In this document: piece after piece, positions 1 through 13,383 of the stretch
Layout of the letters: every line of letters begins with the position of its first letter
Numbering within the stretch: the stretch's first letter is position 1
From: Oryzias latipes
Lineage: Eukaryota > Chordata > Actinopteri > Beloniformes > Adrianichthyidae
Assembly: GCF_002234675.1 (NCBI RefSeq)
Contig: NC_019867.2
Location: forward strand, 18,942,184 to 19,006,183
Direction of reading: 5' to 3'
DNA length: 64,000 nucleotides
Made by a program: the position numbers and the translations under genes
The notes under the pieces: model-generated
The model's input: only the letters and a program-made list of their open reading frames with translations
What the model was told of the DNA's origin: nothing
Databases searched by the model: none

Positions 1-3000
1 GGTGTGACATTGAGTGTCTGCTGCAGGTTGCTGCTGAAGGACTTGGTTGATGGCTAATTTCATTTGGAGCTGAGACGCACACACAGTGAACAGCTGCCTG
101 TGTCTCTCACATCTTCAGCCAGGCAAGCTCACATAACTTTCTCTGCTAGTTGCATCTGTGCCTGCTCATGGCTCACTGGCTTAACTCCATCTGCTGTCTA
201 CATAGGAAATATTGCAAATCTCATGAGATTTATTTAAAAATGATCAATTTAAAACTGCGCCTGTGTTGCAGCCAGCTCCAGTTCTCTGTAGAAGGAAAGA
301 GCTCTGTGTTGGTGAGCCACTTGCCTCAACTTATCATCACAGGGGGCCGCACGAGGATTGTATTGTGCTCAGCACTTTCAGCACTGCTGCTTGTTTTTGG
401 TCACAATCAATAGCAGCTCCTCACAGTCTTGCTCAGAGGAGGGTTTAACACAGCTTCATAAATATTTGAACATGTTGAGATGTTTTATTCCTTAGCATTA
501 ACTTACCCCCCTCAAACTTTGGTGGGGGATAAGATGAACCTCATCTCTCCTTGAAAGCCCATTAGCACTTCTCAGACTGGTCTCACCGGAATATGTAAAA
601 TGAGCTCAACTTCTCCAAGCCGTGTTAGGTGGTGGTGGTGTTTGAAGGTTAAAATTACATGCAGGCAGAAATCTATAATGTTCAAAAATCATTTACTGTA
701 TGAACTTTTTCATTTTGAAGGTTTAAGGATAATTTTTGGGATGTAAAATGTATATTTAGTCAAATGTTTTGGAAGCACAAGCAGCATTTAAAGCTACAAT
801 TAAACTTACTTTTACTTTTTATGGATTTTCTTGAGTTTTTGTTAAAATGTTAAAGTTACTTTTTTACTGAATTTGATTTTGTTAAGGTAAAGCCACAATG
901 TTCTGTTTAGTTCTAAATATACTGAACAACTCTGGACACTGTTGGACAAAACCACATTTTTCAAAAAAAAAGTGTGGAGTTTGCTACACCTCTATCACTG
1001 TAATTCACTGTATTCTGTTTGCTAGTGTAAATGACAGCCATATTTCCTTAAAACGTAAACAAATTATTTTAAATTTGATAAAAAATTACTGATAAAGGGG
1101 TGGATGGTGCTTTCATAGATTGATGGTTGATCCTCCCCCCTTCCTTTACCTAAATGGACCTGTTTCAACAACTGTTAGATGTGTTTGACCATCCTAGTCA
1201 TCATATTTAGAATGAGCAAAAACCACTGATTTTAATCAGAGACCAAAATGGCCATATCTCAAGGCAAATATTTCATAGCGATGCTTTTATTTTGACAGGA
1301 CATGTGATACTCTAAGAACAAGCTGATAGTCCATTACAGATCAATACAGACAAACACAATAACACTCATTCCAATAAGCATCAACTATGTGTCTTCCTTT
1401 TACAACATGTGAAAATAGTTACCATATATACACTGTACCAATATTTCTATAACACTCACAGGTTTCTATAGGGTGTATATGAAGCATGACATGGAATGAC
1501 CATATTGAGTCAACAACATTAAGAAAATGGAGCAATTGAGTTGGAAAGGTGGGACATACTAAAGTCAGAGATTTGTTGGGTCACCTACCTGTCAATAAAA
1601 CAAAAAAAAAAAAAAACGAATTATACACAATTTTAAGCTTTAACAAAATGGAAACATCTGATTAAAAACACCTTTGTCGTTAAAAATATTTACTTCAATA
1701 TTCCAAAATGTTTTATAAAGAAAGTTAATTTATTTAATTTTGCAAACAGGGGGAAATGAATAGAAATTGTTCCCTTCAGATTCCAGCCTCCAGTGGTCAT
1801 GAGTGGAAGTGCAACAGCTGGCACTTCCAGGTTGGCTTCGGATTTGGGAACGGAATGTGCCAGTGTTTTCCTGTGACTCTTCCTGTTCTCTTTTCCAGGA
1901 AACTTAGTGAAAGTGGCCACTTCCTTTCTGAACCTTTGTTGTTCTCCATCATTTTTCCTGCCTTCCATTCTCATCCCTTATCTCCCTCTCACGATGTCCT
2001 CCAGCTGTCCTTTCCTGACAGTGTGGTCTCCCCCCCAGGGTGAACTGTATCTGTCTGATGCATTGCTACAATCATACTGCTTTTTGTGGGATTCTAACCC
2101 CACTGTCACACAGGGCCAGGTGGGTTCAGGGGGAGCTCAATCAACCTTTTACTTCTTAGCTAGGGGGACAAAAGAAGCCATGATGTTGTCTGTCCTTAAT
2201 AGCTTTGTTTTTTTATAGGGAAGTGAGGAACGGCTTCTCAGCGCAGAAGATAGGCATCATTAAATTGCAACATCCTTGACCTTACGGGTACATTTCATTT
2301 GAAGCAGGCACACTTGTAAAAACAAGTTTAAATCGAGGCTTTTATTAGGCATGTATGATATCCATCTTGAGGACCTATTCAGTAATGTGCGGAGAATTTC
2401 AAATTATTATTTATGATTAAAAAAATATTCTGCAGCCCATTAGAGCCTGTTAGTTGCTGAGATTACATCAAACTTATAAGAAAGTGTGATGAAACACTCT
2501 TACTGGAAGCTGGCACCAACTTCACGAGTAAGCAACTTTATTACATAAATAGCTGCAATTAAATGCACCAGATTACCACAAAGGAAAGATTTTGTTGTCA
2601 CGGGAACTAATGGAAAAGGATGTCTGACCACGTGTGAAACCCTCAGATACTTCTTTCACAGAGAGCAGCATCAACAGTGTTGACTCCTACTGTAGGCTTC
2701 ATCTGATGCTGACGCCAGCTTTCCCTCTTTTGGACTCCTACCAACACCGTCGCATTGAGCTGTTTTAACATTTTCCACTCTGTCATTAGCTGGACCTCAT
2801 CCTGTTCTCTCTCACGCTACACTCAGCCCTTGGACACAGACTGGAGATCTGTGTCATTGAATAACATCACCTTGCAGTTGCCACTCTGCTGCAGAATGGA
2901 AAATTTCTGTAGCATATACTCATCTTTGACAGAGCTTTCTAACTTCCCTGACACAAAGAGTTGCATTTTCCATATAGCGACAAAGAAAGTCAGGGAAGGG

Positions 3001-3853
3001 GAGCCCAGTTACAGGTCCTGTGTTCGAATGGCTTTTTTTGAAAGATACTTAAAGCTACGCTAATCAAAGGTTTCTTCCAGAGAAACAACCAAATAAAAAA
3101 TAATGTATAGAAATCTTCATTAACACGATCATTCTTTGTTGTAGAAAAAGGTAAGCAAAACACTTTCAAGTGTGAGTGTTCTTGCATTTTTCTTTTCTTG
3201 AAGAATGCTAGTGCAAATGCAGGGGATTTTTTTCCCTGACAAAGCTAAAAAAAAGTTCTGAGGCAGAAAGTTGAGAAACTGCAGAGCCAATAGTTCAGTT
3301 TAATTCTTCAGTTAATGTTCAAGTAAAATGTCCAATTAGAAGAAATCCTAAACATTTGGGACAAATTTATTATTTATTTATTGAAAAGTAAATTGAGTTA
3401 TTATGAACAAATTGGGTTTTAAATGAACAAAAGTTATGTAAAAAAAGAAATGCACCAAAGTTGACAAAAAACAAAGAATTGACATCAAAATTCAGTATGA
3501 GGGTATTTTTTAGGAACTGGCAGTGTAGGACCTAATATGCAGGAGAACAGGCCTGCTGGCAGAAACTTAAAATTGTAATAAACTTGAAAATGACAAAACT
3601 GATGGCGAAACAAAAAAGAGTGACAGAGCAGATGACCTGTCAATAAAGAGCCGAAAACCAAACACTTAAATACACCGAGGGTCATTAACAAAGATGAAAA
3701 GCGCTGTGGATGATCATTAGCATTAACCTGGTGTGACTGACAGAGGATAACTCAAAACCTGACCAAAAACATCACTGACAAACTAAACTTAGCTGCACTG
3801 TCCTCACAATACAGATTTAAACTTTAATCAAAATAGTTTTATAAAATATATAG

Positions 3854-4249
3854 TAGGCCTGCACAATATACCGCAAATTTATCGTTATCGCAATATCCAG
3901 CTCTGCAATATGCATATCGCGAAAGACGGTGAATATCGCAATAAATCATAAACCCAAAATGTGGCAGCTTGAAGCATTTAACGCATTAAATAAACCCCTT
4001 TATGTTTTGACCAATCAGATGGACGCCTTCCCATTGTTTACCAATCAGATGGAGGCCTATTATGTTAGAAGATTGTCACCTATGTCCATGAGGGTCATTT
4101 GAAGTATAATTTTCAAACTGTTGCAATGAAATGGGAATGATGTTTTTGGTTATTTTTCTATTTGTTTATATACCGCAAATTATATCGTTATCGCCATATT
4201 GATCATTTATATCGCATATCGCAGGTTTTCCTCATATCGTGCAGCCCTA
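3854..4249. mobile_element. hAT-like miniature transposon (MITE) with 8-bp target duplication
   Basis: The segment starts TAGGCCTGCACAATAT and its other end reads, on the opposite strand, TAGGGCTGCACGATAT, giving near-perfect terminal inverted repeats. It is flanked on both sides by the identical octamer ATATATAG (3846-3853 and 4250-4257). An 8-bp duplication and this kind of terminus are typical of the hAT superfamily. The inner sequence is rich in ATATCG-type words that make long imperfect inverted repeats, and it has no transposase frame, so it is non-autonomous. The intact duplication suggests a fairly recent insertion. Confidence 0.8.
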
Positions 4250-6179
4250 ATATATAGTATCTCTATAGAGGACAGAAATGCAATTGGGTCTAATGCCTGT
4301 TGTTTAGAGTGAAGCTGCAGAGATACAAGCACTGTTTTTATACATTTATGCACAATTTGAGCTAAACTAAGTATAAAATTATGAAATTCTTGCTAAAGTA
4401 GCAGCAAATCTGTGAGAGAATTGCACAAAAACATATGTTTGCATGAAAATACAAATGTTTAGTGGATTCTATAGGAAACTGAAGTTACGCGCCAAAGACT
4501 GTGTAGTTAACATAATGAAATAATTACAAATAATACACTGCTGATGTAAATGAACTGTGAAGACTTGCACCCATGGAGGTACTTATTTTATAAAGAACTA
4601 CATTTTTTATTGTGTATGCCTCTGCAGAAGTCATGTATGCTTGAAAGGCAAAATCTTAGGATAACATTGGGAACTATGAGTCAATGTTGGAGCTTCAGGT
4701 AAGCTGGTGTAAAGTGGTGTGTAAAAAAAGTGGAATTTAACAGGGGTCCCTTCAAGGTGCAATCAGACATAGAATTGACAGATAACACTGCTGGTGTGTC
4801 CTAAGTTATGGTGACTGTATGCTCAAAGTATAACTATAGCCGAGCATTTCAATGATTCTACTGTTTTGGCACAGAAACAATGGAAATGTAAAAGTTTAAC
4901 CATTTAATTCAAACTTATGGTTTTTGACAATGTTGAAAAAGAAAAAAAGATTAATATGATTCAAGTTTGGCATGGCATTTGGAATGTCATAGTTTTGCTT
5001 TTTTTTTTAGGGGCCAATTGACAATTTGTTCCTTGCTGTGTTTGGAGATATTAGGGGATTCCTCATCATCCCTCATCATCAAACAGGACTCCTGTAAGCA
5101 TGAGCCAGTAAGATACAGTATTATTATTATTATATTTTAATTTGTCAGAACATTGTTTGATTGTGGTAACAATTTCGTATAAATATGACATTTTTATACG
5201 TATGTCGTATAAATACTTAAGAATTCATACCATTGGAAATTTTGCACTTTATTTGAAAGGTTTTGCTTCCTGTTCCAATAAAATAAAGACAATTTAGTCA
5301 TATTTTTTTGCAATACGAATGCCGACATGTTGAAACCAGAAAACGTCAGTAATTGGTAAGCAGTAATTGAAACGGTTAGTTCAAAAGAGGCCAACGTCCA
5401 CAATTTTTCAAAAGAGAGATATTATATGTTCCATGGTCTTCAAGGGAAAAGCTATCTGATTATGTGCAAAAAAGTCCCAAGTCCGTTGTAATGTGTTGAC
5501 TATGCTTGACATTTAAAATACATTAAGGACAAAATTCCTGGACTTGGGCCTGTCTTGCATGGGTTTTGCTTCATCCCATAGATGGCAGCACTAGTTATCC
5601 AAAATGGCAGCGACCCTGTTTAATTCAAGAAGGGCCCAAGTACAGAGACTTCAGTTTGCTAGTCCTCTGAAATTATAAAAGTGAGGTGCTTCATATTATA
5701 TCATTCGTAAGCTATGAACTGGTGCTAAATCTGGGTAAAATATTAATCATTTGGTGTAGCCTCCCTTTAAGCTATGCAATTAAAATCATTTCCTGGAAAA
5801 ACAAACCTCTTGAACTTTGGCCCCTTTTGAACTAACCGATTCAATTGGTCTAAATCGCTCTGAGTCAACATTTCTATGACAACCAGGAGTGAGCTTGTTG
5901 GAAGTCCACACCCTTACCATTTGAAAGGTGGCTTGGAAGAATTTGTCAATCAAATGTTTTCAACGTTTGATGTGAGACCACCTACTTTTATTGAGGCATC
6001 GGACTGGCCTGTTTATGTTTTGAATAAATTGCACTACAGACAAAATAGGAGAACAAAATATGATAGGCAGGGGACATAAGATAAGTACAGCAAGAATGTT
6101 TATTCTGACAAATATAATGACTGAGTAACACCTGAGCTATCTATATACAAAACAATACAACTTGATAGCAAAAATGTTC

Positions 6180-6300
6180 ATTTTGTGAATGTGTGTGTTC
6201 ACGGGTGAATAGGACTGTAACTGTAAAGCACTTTGGGCCTTAAAGCAAGTTAGAAGAGTGTTCTACCCAATTTACAATTTTTATTATTTTACCATTTATT
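6180..6300 (+). repeat. 3' fragment of a fish SINE/LINE-tail family
   Basis: It contains the recurrent fish-repeat phrase ending in GTAAAGCACTTTGGGCCTT, followed by an ATT-rich tail. The same type of 3' region ends the tRNA-derived element at 36.6-36.97 kb. Only the tail part is present, so this is a truncated, old copy. Confidence 0.5.
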
Positions 6301-8261
6301 CCAATTCACTTTAAGTGTTCAATTTTCTATTGGCAAGACTTATTTAAAAAAATGTTGATGTTTATTAACACCTGACTTTTCATAACGTTATTGTTGATAC
6401 ATATGAAGTGCTGATATTTTTTTCCCCTAAAGTCAAGGTAAATGGCATAAGTTGATTGTCGGGTTTACTTTGTAGTTTTTGTGTGTGCTTCTCAGGCCAG
6501 AAAATCTCCCACCCCCCTACTGTGCCAACCCAAAAGCATGTGCAGGAAACGGATGGATCCAAGCAGCACATTATTTGTACAGAAGCGGTTCATGAATTTC
6601 CATATTTCAGCCTTCACCATGCCCCCTTGATATGAATCGTGAATTCCTGATGAATATGCTAATAAATGTTACAGTATGGAGAAAATAAAATAATTGAGAG
6701 GTGTTTGATGTTTTCCCATAAACCCCCTCTGAGCACATCTTCAAAAAAAGACTTTCATCTCAAAAAAGGGGGAAGGGTGGGCTATTGCAAACAATAAATT
6801 CGAGCTGGCTATTAGCAATGATGAGGAGAATATTGCTGTGCAGAAACATGCCTTACTGACAAGAGGAAGACATTCATCGCACAAGGATCTGATACTACAG
6901 CTGACTGAGATAAAAGCAGACTTTTTATATAGATGCATGTTCGGCTTAGGGCTTTAGAAGTGAAAACTCTTTCATTTTTTAAAGATGTTTCTGTACCTGC
7001 ACATCAAAGTGCCATAGATCTGTGAGAGCCTTATCTGCTCATTAAGGAATACCCCGAGATCAGAGACCGTAATGATGAGCATGACGGTCTGTTATTAAGC
7101 TGGTTTAACAGCATTAAATGTCGCAACATCACAGTTTGTCTGTTCCTTTCTCACAAAAAAAATCACCCATTAAAGCTCATTTTCTAATCTGAGATGACAA
7201 CAGTTTCCCCAGAATACCTTTCTGTATAATGAGCAACAAAATAAGTGACTTGGCTTCCTTTAAGCACCCTCATCTCTTTGTTGGCAAAAGTGATGGATGA
7301 ACAGCAGTGAAGGTGATGCCAGGATAAGAACAGAGACATTGGTGGTGCATTAAAAAAAGAACAGGACAAGCCAGAAAAAAAGAGGAAAAAAGAGATATCA
7401 GGCTTTGAGGAAACAAAACTAGCAAGGGTGAAAGAACAGCAGAAAAGCTACAGTACAAGAGCATGTGAGGAAGGGGACAGTACAGAGGTTTGTGATGAGT
7501 TGAGGTTCTGTGCCAAAGACTGATCATAAAAAAAGAATATGTCTCACTTCACCTCAGAAAGTGAACAGTGCAGTAAAACTTGCTGAACCAATAGTTTTAC
7601 TGCCAGCAAGACAAAGTGGTCAAGAAGTATTGTTTGACTCCCTCTCAAACTATCGTCATCCTCAGCCTCTTTAACTCCCCAAAGTCTTTGATACTCATCC
7701 CCAAGCTGGCAAGGACTTTTGTGCTTGTGCAAAGTTTGCACCTACGGAAGTAACAAAAAAAAACAATGGATAAAAACCCCTGAAAAGATGAACTTGCAGT
7801 CTTTTATCCTTACTCAGTCCTGCACTGCAGCAGCAAAGTCTAAAAGACTCTTCAGATGATGTAACATGGTCACTGAACTGTGAGTTTAAATATGAACCGA
7901 CGCTTGAACAGTTTCAGTTTACTTACATAGCAGTAATTCACAATTAGTCATCTCAAGGCGCTGTAGGCATAATTCCAATGTGAGTGAGTGTTTCAGTGGT
8001 CATATGCTTCCATTTCACACTACTTCAGTGGCATGATGACCAGCTGGATCCTCAGTGCCGTGCCACCACAACCAAAGAGAAAGGGTCTGCTCCAGGGACA
8101 ATGTAAAAGACAGTCACACAAGCAAAAACACAGTCTTGCACACAACACTAACGTTGTAGCCCTGGGGGGAGGGGGGGTCCATTCGATTGGTCAAAGGTAT
8201 TAAGGGATTTATTTGATTTATTAAATAATTCAAGCTCCCATTAGATTGCTTGGCACATTTA

Positions 8262-8360
8262 AGGTAACTATTTATCGCAACTTTTGCCATCGTATGCCAT
8301 ATATATTCCACAACTTGATATCACGACAACTATTAATTTGCTATTTATTGTGCAGGCCTA
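8262..8360. mobile_element. Degraded end of an hAT-like MITE
   Basis: The text runs from a TATCGCAAC-type inner motif to ATTGTGCAGGCCTA. It resembles one half of the intact MITE at 3,854-4,249, including the GTGCAG-plus-CCTA terminus. No partner end or clear duplication is seen, so I regard it as a decayed remnant of the same or a related family. Confidence 0.45.
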
Positions 8361-8387
8361 TATATATAGACAGACTGGCAGACTGGT

Positions 8388-8550
8388 TTCTGATGACATG
8401 ACAATGAGTTCACTGTAACGTAACTCTCTGAGGAATGTTTCTAGTACCCTGTTGAATCTATGCAGCCAAGGGTGAAGGCAGCTCTGAAGACAAAATGGGG
8501 TCCATCCTGGTACCAAAAAGGTCTACCTAATAAAGTGGCCAGTAAGTGTA
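8388..8550 (+). mobile_element. 3' remnant of a Tc1-like transposon
   Basis: The sequence corresponds to the end of a common fish Tc1-like transposase gene. A piece around ATGACAATGAGTTCACTGT is joined directly to the last codons (CTCTGAGGAATGTTTC onward). The terminal repeat CCTAATAAAGTGGCC follows. Much of the C-terminal coding part is deleted and frames are broken, so it is inert. Confidence 0.6.
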
Positions 8551-8715
8551 CATATTGGCTGAACAACACTGGGCTTATTTTTTGAAAAGAAAAAAAATAT
8601 AACAGCCGGTGTGCAGCTAAACAGACAGGTTTCTTTCATTTTGTTGCTCACAAATTTACTTCTATCATTAAGTATAAGTGATGAATCTTGACTTTCCCTA
8701 GTTGCAAATAAGTGA

Positions 8716-8862
8716 ATGTGTGGTTGTGTGGCGCTGCAGCACAATGGCAAACTGTCCAGGGTGGACTTTGCCTTCACCCAGGAGTAGCTAGGAAAGGCTC
8801 CAGCAACACAATGACTATGAAAGGGATTAAGTGGGTTTAGAAAACGGATGGATGGATGGATT
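8716..8862 (+). repeat. SINE/LINE 3' fragment with GGAT tail
   Basis: It contains a diverged copy of the widespread fish repeat segment that runs from a CTGTCCAGGGTG motif through GGCTCCAGCAAC and ends in a (GGAT)n microsatellite at about 8,847-8,862. The same segment occurs in the full element at 12.5-12.9 kb. Confidence 0.6.
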
Positions 8863-9525
8863 TAATTATGCTTAATTACATATACATAAAATTAAAATTT
8901 TCAACTGATGGACAAACTAGAGCACTTAAGAAGCCATTTGTTTATTAGTTGTTGTTTTTTTTAGCTATTTTTGTGTCACAACAGATTGTATTTAGCAAAA
9001 TCAGAAATGTGTTCACACCCTTCCAGCAGTCAGAGTTGTGTGTTGTCTGTACTGATGCTGCACATGCTTCAAACATCCAAATGCATGCTTCCATTTTCCT
9101 ACATTCACCAGTCGCCCAATGGGATGTCTGCTGTTGACCTCATACTGTCAGAACCACAAGCTTTAGTGTCAGCATCTGCAGCCTGGGCACTCTTTTTTCC
9201 TCTTAATCACACAAAAACTGAGCTCAGTTCTTAAAGCTCAAGTTTTTAGAGTTAACTCACAGTTTCAGGTTATGTTTGATGACTGTGTTGATTCAAATTG
9301 GCTTATGTACGGTAGGTACATCTGAGCAAAGACAAATTACAGATTGTCTAGAGTGCCACCAGAGAGCTTGGAAGGGACTCAAATGTAATGCTTTCCTTGC
9401 AGAAAACTGATTTTAAGACATCTTACCAAACTGTCTCTTACTGTGAATCCCAAACAATTCAACACAGTTTTGTCAGTCCACCTCAAAGATAACTTCCATC
9501 CAACTTTAGAACCTCTTGAATCCCT

Positions 9526-9726
9526 TTTGAGGTCATGGGGTCACTGGAGCCAACCCAGCTACTACTGGGTGAAGGTGGGGTACACCTTGAACAGATCACC
9601 AGTCTGTTGCAGGACCACACACTCAGATTCACAATTAGGGGACAATTTAGAGACACAAAATAACCTATGAATAATGGTTTTGGACTGTGCGAGGAAGCCA
9701 GAGAACATGCAAACTCCACACAGAAA
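9526..9726 (-). repeat. SINE/LINE 3' fragment, minus orientation
   Basis: Read on the minus strand, this stretch gives the familiar GTGTGGAGTTTGCATGTTCT block. That is followed by a degenerate GACTGGTGATCTGTTCAAGG block and then the block for GGCTCCAGTGACCCCATGAC. It is the same family as 12,522-12,940 but lacks the tRNA-like head, so it is a truncated copy inserted in the opposite orientation. Confidence 0.65.
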
Positions 9727-11370
9727 GGTCCCAGCCAAGTAATGATTAGGAAGCTTGATTCAAATGCATCAGAAAAGTGTTGCTAGTGTTTTTATCAGTG
9801 ATTTATCCAGTTTGTGTCTTTACAATTGTCTTAAAAATCAGGTCATATTCTAAATTTAGATAGATTGCAATCTAATTACGTCCTCCAACCCTAATCTGAC
9901 CATAGTCCCATTGTTGGGATTAAAACCTTTTTTATTTTTTTACAAAAAGGTAAAAAACGAGCTTTGGAGAGAGAACTACCAAACTAAGTAGAACAAAAGT
10001 GAAGAAACTCAATTGAAAATAAAGGCTTGAATGTCACACTTTGCCCCAAATGTTCTTTAAGATACATTTAGGCAAGCTTACTTGCAATTTGTTTTTGTTT
10101 TTTAAATCGACTGCAAACGGATTAGCAAGTAGTAATAAAACATAACGCAGTACCATAACATCAGTGCAGAACATTCAGAGTTTATCTGCAAAATGTGCAG
10201 TGGGGATCATGGGGGTGGAGACTGAATTTTCATTGTCTGACAACACAGAAAGTGAAAGCTACCACTGCATAATGCATGCTGCGATCACGCAATCTGTCCC
10301 TGAAGCAAGAGCTTTATCGCAGCAAGAAGTGTTGTTGTGACGCACACTAGCACATTTCATTCAGGTGTTTCCCTTTCTGCTAATTCACTCGAAACCTGCA
10401 GGTCACTTTTATTGACGGACCATAAATTCAAAACGTTGTTCTTCAGGAAAGATTGAAATTGAATAATTTAAATTGAGATCTATATAAAGTAAGACATTTA
10501 TTATCTTCTAGACATTTACACTTTTTTTTGGGTGCAGTGAAGAGTGAAGTGATGAGCTGTCAGCTCACCTGCCTGACCTTTTTCTCTGTATCTCCCCTAA
10601 CTCTTCCAATTAATCTGTTCTTTTGGAGCATATCACAGGCTCTCCATCAGCATGCAGTACCCAAGCGTTCTACTGTTCTACTGTCTTAAATATGTGAAAA
10701 AAGATCATGGTATTTGCTTTAACTGTAAAGGGCTATTTTCATACAAAATTATAACAACACAGTCAGAAAAGGTACCTCCAATATAACAAAAAGTCCTCAA
10801 CCTTGCATACTCTCTGAAAAGCTTTATTTTATGAGCACACCTTTCATATTTTCTTTTTTTGTTAAATATCACTATGAGCAATGGTAATGGAGTTTCCTGT
10901 GGTGCAACAGCTGTTGCAGCTTAATCTAAGTCTTGTGATATTTCTGAATCAAGATCCACTGGTCTGGCCCTGTGATCATTCACACATGTTTTACACATGT
11001 AGTGCATGCTCCTTAATATGTGATGCAGACTTCCTGACCTGTCACAAAATATTAAGTTAGGGATACTATGAAAAACTCAGTGGATGTCATAAACACAGGG
11101 CTTGTGTCACTTCTCAGATTTTCAGGCAATTGCGTTGTGGTGATAGACATACCTCATTTTGTGTTTTGCACATATTGATCTCACCGTGGGTAGTTTGTCT
11201 TACTTATTGGAGCCAAAACCAAAAAATTCTAAGAGAAAAACCTTCTTTAATGTGGCATCAATTTCTACAACCTGTGGGTATAAAAAACAGATTTTGCCAG
11301 TAAATCATTCCAAGTTCAACATTCAAACAGCCATGAACACACATGCCTTCGGGTTGGTAGTAGACATTTG

Positions 11371-11820
11371 AGGGTAGATGTTGCCCTGTTGCCGAGTGGA
11401 GATCGCAGCCATGACCAGTACCTAAGGATTTATGCACTTAGACATGGTTTTGCAAATGCCACACAGGTGCAGGCCTGTTTACCAGATGTGAGGGGTACCA
11501 GGGTTTCCAGACAAACCATTCACAATAGACTCCAATGGTTGATTTCCATGCCAAATACCGTTGCAGGTAACTCCACTGACAGGAAGACACTGCCCTGAAT
11601 GTTTACAGAGGGCTTAAGACCATGTGACTTGGACAATGCAGCATCAGTCTACCATTCTGTTCACTGATGAGTGGTGCAGTAATGATGATTGTACCCCAAC
11701 CCCAAGTGTTCTGGCAGAACTGCATGTAACACTTGTGGAAGAGTGGAACACATTGCCTCATCATGGGTTTAGGGAGGAGCATGAGACATCACTGTTAAGT
11801 TGTAATTGTGACAAATGATG
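11371..11820 (+). pseudogene. Broken Tc1/mariner-type transposase remnant
   Basis: A 76-residue frame (11,368-11,598) ends with a helix-turn-helix-like segment, RGTRVSRQTIHNRL, typical of Tc1-like transposases. A second frame (11,624-11,818) contains ILFTDE, the surroundings of a catalytic Asp. It then passes abruptly to LHVTLVEEWNTLPHH, which resembles the C-terminal end of such proteins. The DDE core between them is missing and the two parts lie in separate frames, so this is an internally deleted pseudogene. Family assignment rests on motifs only; the terminal repeats were not resolved. Confidence 0.5.
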
Positions 11821-12521
11821 GAAATACTTACATGGTCAATTTTTTGTTATTTAGGGCTATCTTTATTATTGTCTCAATTTTGGGGGTAATAAATTTTAAA
11901 ACAATGAAAATGGTGTTTCCTCTCATTCATTCTTAGTTATTTAACATAAAAAGGGAAATTTTACATGTTTCAAGGAAATTCAGACAAAAATGGGAAAAGC
12001 AATCATGTAAGTAACAATACCAATACCGGTAACTTATTAGGAGTAGTGTGAGTTCATCTCTGAACAAGAGAAGCTAACCTTATTTTTTTCTGCTTAATTC
12101 ATCTTCATGTACATTATTAGTTTTCTTTAATGCAATGAAAAGCTCACTTGTTAAACCTGATAACTCTGACTCTTTTTGAATTATCCAGACACTGTTGGGC
12201 CTGCAGACATAACAGTGAAAAGAACTTAAAATCTCTGTTAAACCAGGAGGACGGCTGTAAATCAGCAGAAGATGGAAAACCAACCTTGGACAATCGACAG
12301 ATTATGGACCCTTTTTTCTTATTTTAATTTTTTTCACAGCATTGACTTATTATTAAAAGAATGCCTAATCCATTATTGAAGATGGTTAAATTGATTGATT
12401 TCTAATGATATTAATTCACTTGCTCCAAAAATTGATTCATGATTTTTCCTAATGAAACATAGTTTGCACATATTTTTAACTTTACTTGATCAATTTTATC
12501 TATGAAGACTTTTGAAACAGT

Positions 12522-12940
12522 GTTATCTGGTTAGCGCTCTTGCCTCACAGCAAGAAGGCCCCCGGTTCAAGTCCCGGCTGGGGGACATGAAAAACACAAC
12601 ATCAATGGGGGACCTTTCTGTGTGGAGTTTGCATGTTCTCCCCGTGCATGCGTGGGTTTTCTCCGGGATCTCCGGCTTCCTCCCACTGTCCAAAAACATG
12701 CTTCATAGGTTGATTGGCAACTCTAAATTGACCATAGGTGTGAGTGTGAGAGTGAATGGACGTGTGATTGAGGATATTCTACCCTGCGACAGACTGGCGA
12801 CCAGTCCAGGGCATCCCTTGCCTACGCCCAAGTGGCCGGGATAGGCTCCGGCAACCCCGTGACCCCGAAAGGGAAAAACGGTCAAGAAGATGAATGAATG
12901 AATGAATGAATGAATGAATGAATGAATGAATGAATGAATG
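12522..12940 (+). mobile_element. tRNA-derived SINE with (GAAT)n tail
   Basis: The head is tRNA-like. There is an A-box-like TGGTTAGCGCT at about 12,528-12,538 and a B-box GGTTCAAGTCC at 12,564-12,574. The body carries the conserved fish repeat words GTTTGCATGTTCTCCCCGTG, GACTGGCGACCAGTCCAGGG and GGCTCCGGCAACCCC. It ends in about twelve GAAT units (about 12,891-12,940). The length of about 420 bp and its completeness suggest a full-length, fairly young copy. It would be transcribed by RNA polymerase III if active. Confidence 0.8.
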
Positions 12941-13202
12941 TTATGTCTATTTTACTGATATAGTATTATTTTTTAATTATGTACATGCTTTTTCTAATGA
13001 ATATAATCTGCATATATTTTAGACAACTGATCTGCAATTACTATGTTGATTTCTAAAATAGTTATGTCTCTTTTTTACATATTAATTAAGTATTTCATCT
13101 TTGTTATGTGCTTTATTGATACCTAAGGATTCTTACTTCTGTCTTATAAAAGTTACAAACCGGATAATGATAAATCATGTAATAAAATAGTTACAGAAGA
13201 AC

Positions 13203-13383
13203 AGGGGCGGGATTATATAAGTTCTCTTCTTTCCACTCCCTTTCAAGCAATATTTAATTTTACGTCTAATTAGCCAAAATTTGATACCTCTTTGTATGAA
13301 TGTATAACTGCTGATTGTATTGTTTTTGTGAGTTATTTTTACTTGATTGCTTGAAATAAACCATTTCAAATCAAATGAAATCA
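13203..13383 (+). repeat. Retroposon 3' end, family copy 1
   Basis: It begins GGGGCGGGATTATATAAGTT and ends with GAAATAAACCATTTCAAATC. A second copy with the same opening lies at about 26,467. The form, a GC start then AT-rich sequence and an AATAAA-like end, resembles retroposon 3' ends common in fish genomes. The parent family is not identified. Confidence 0.4.

Noticed and set aside
12522-12600. tRNA-like A and B boxes suggesting a tRNA gene
   Set aside because: The boxes belong to the head of a 420-bp SINE with a GAAT tail. A tRNA acceptor stem was not resolved.
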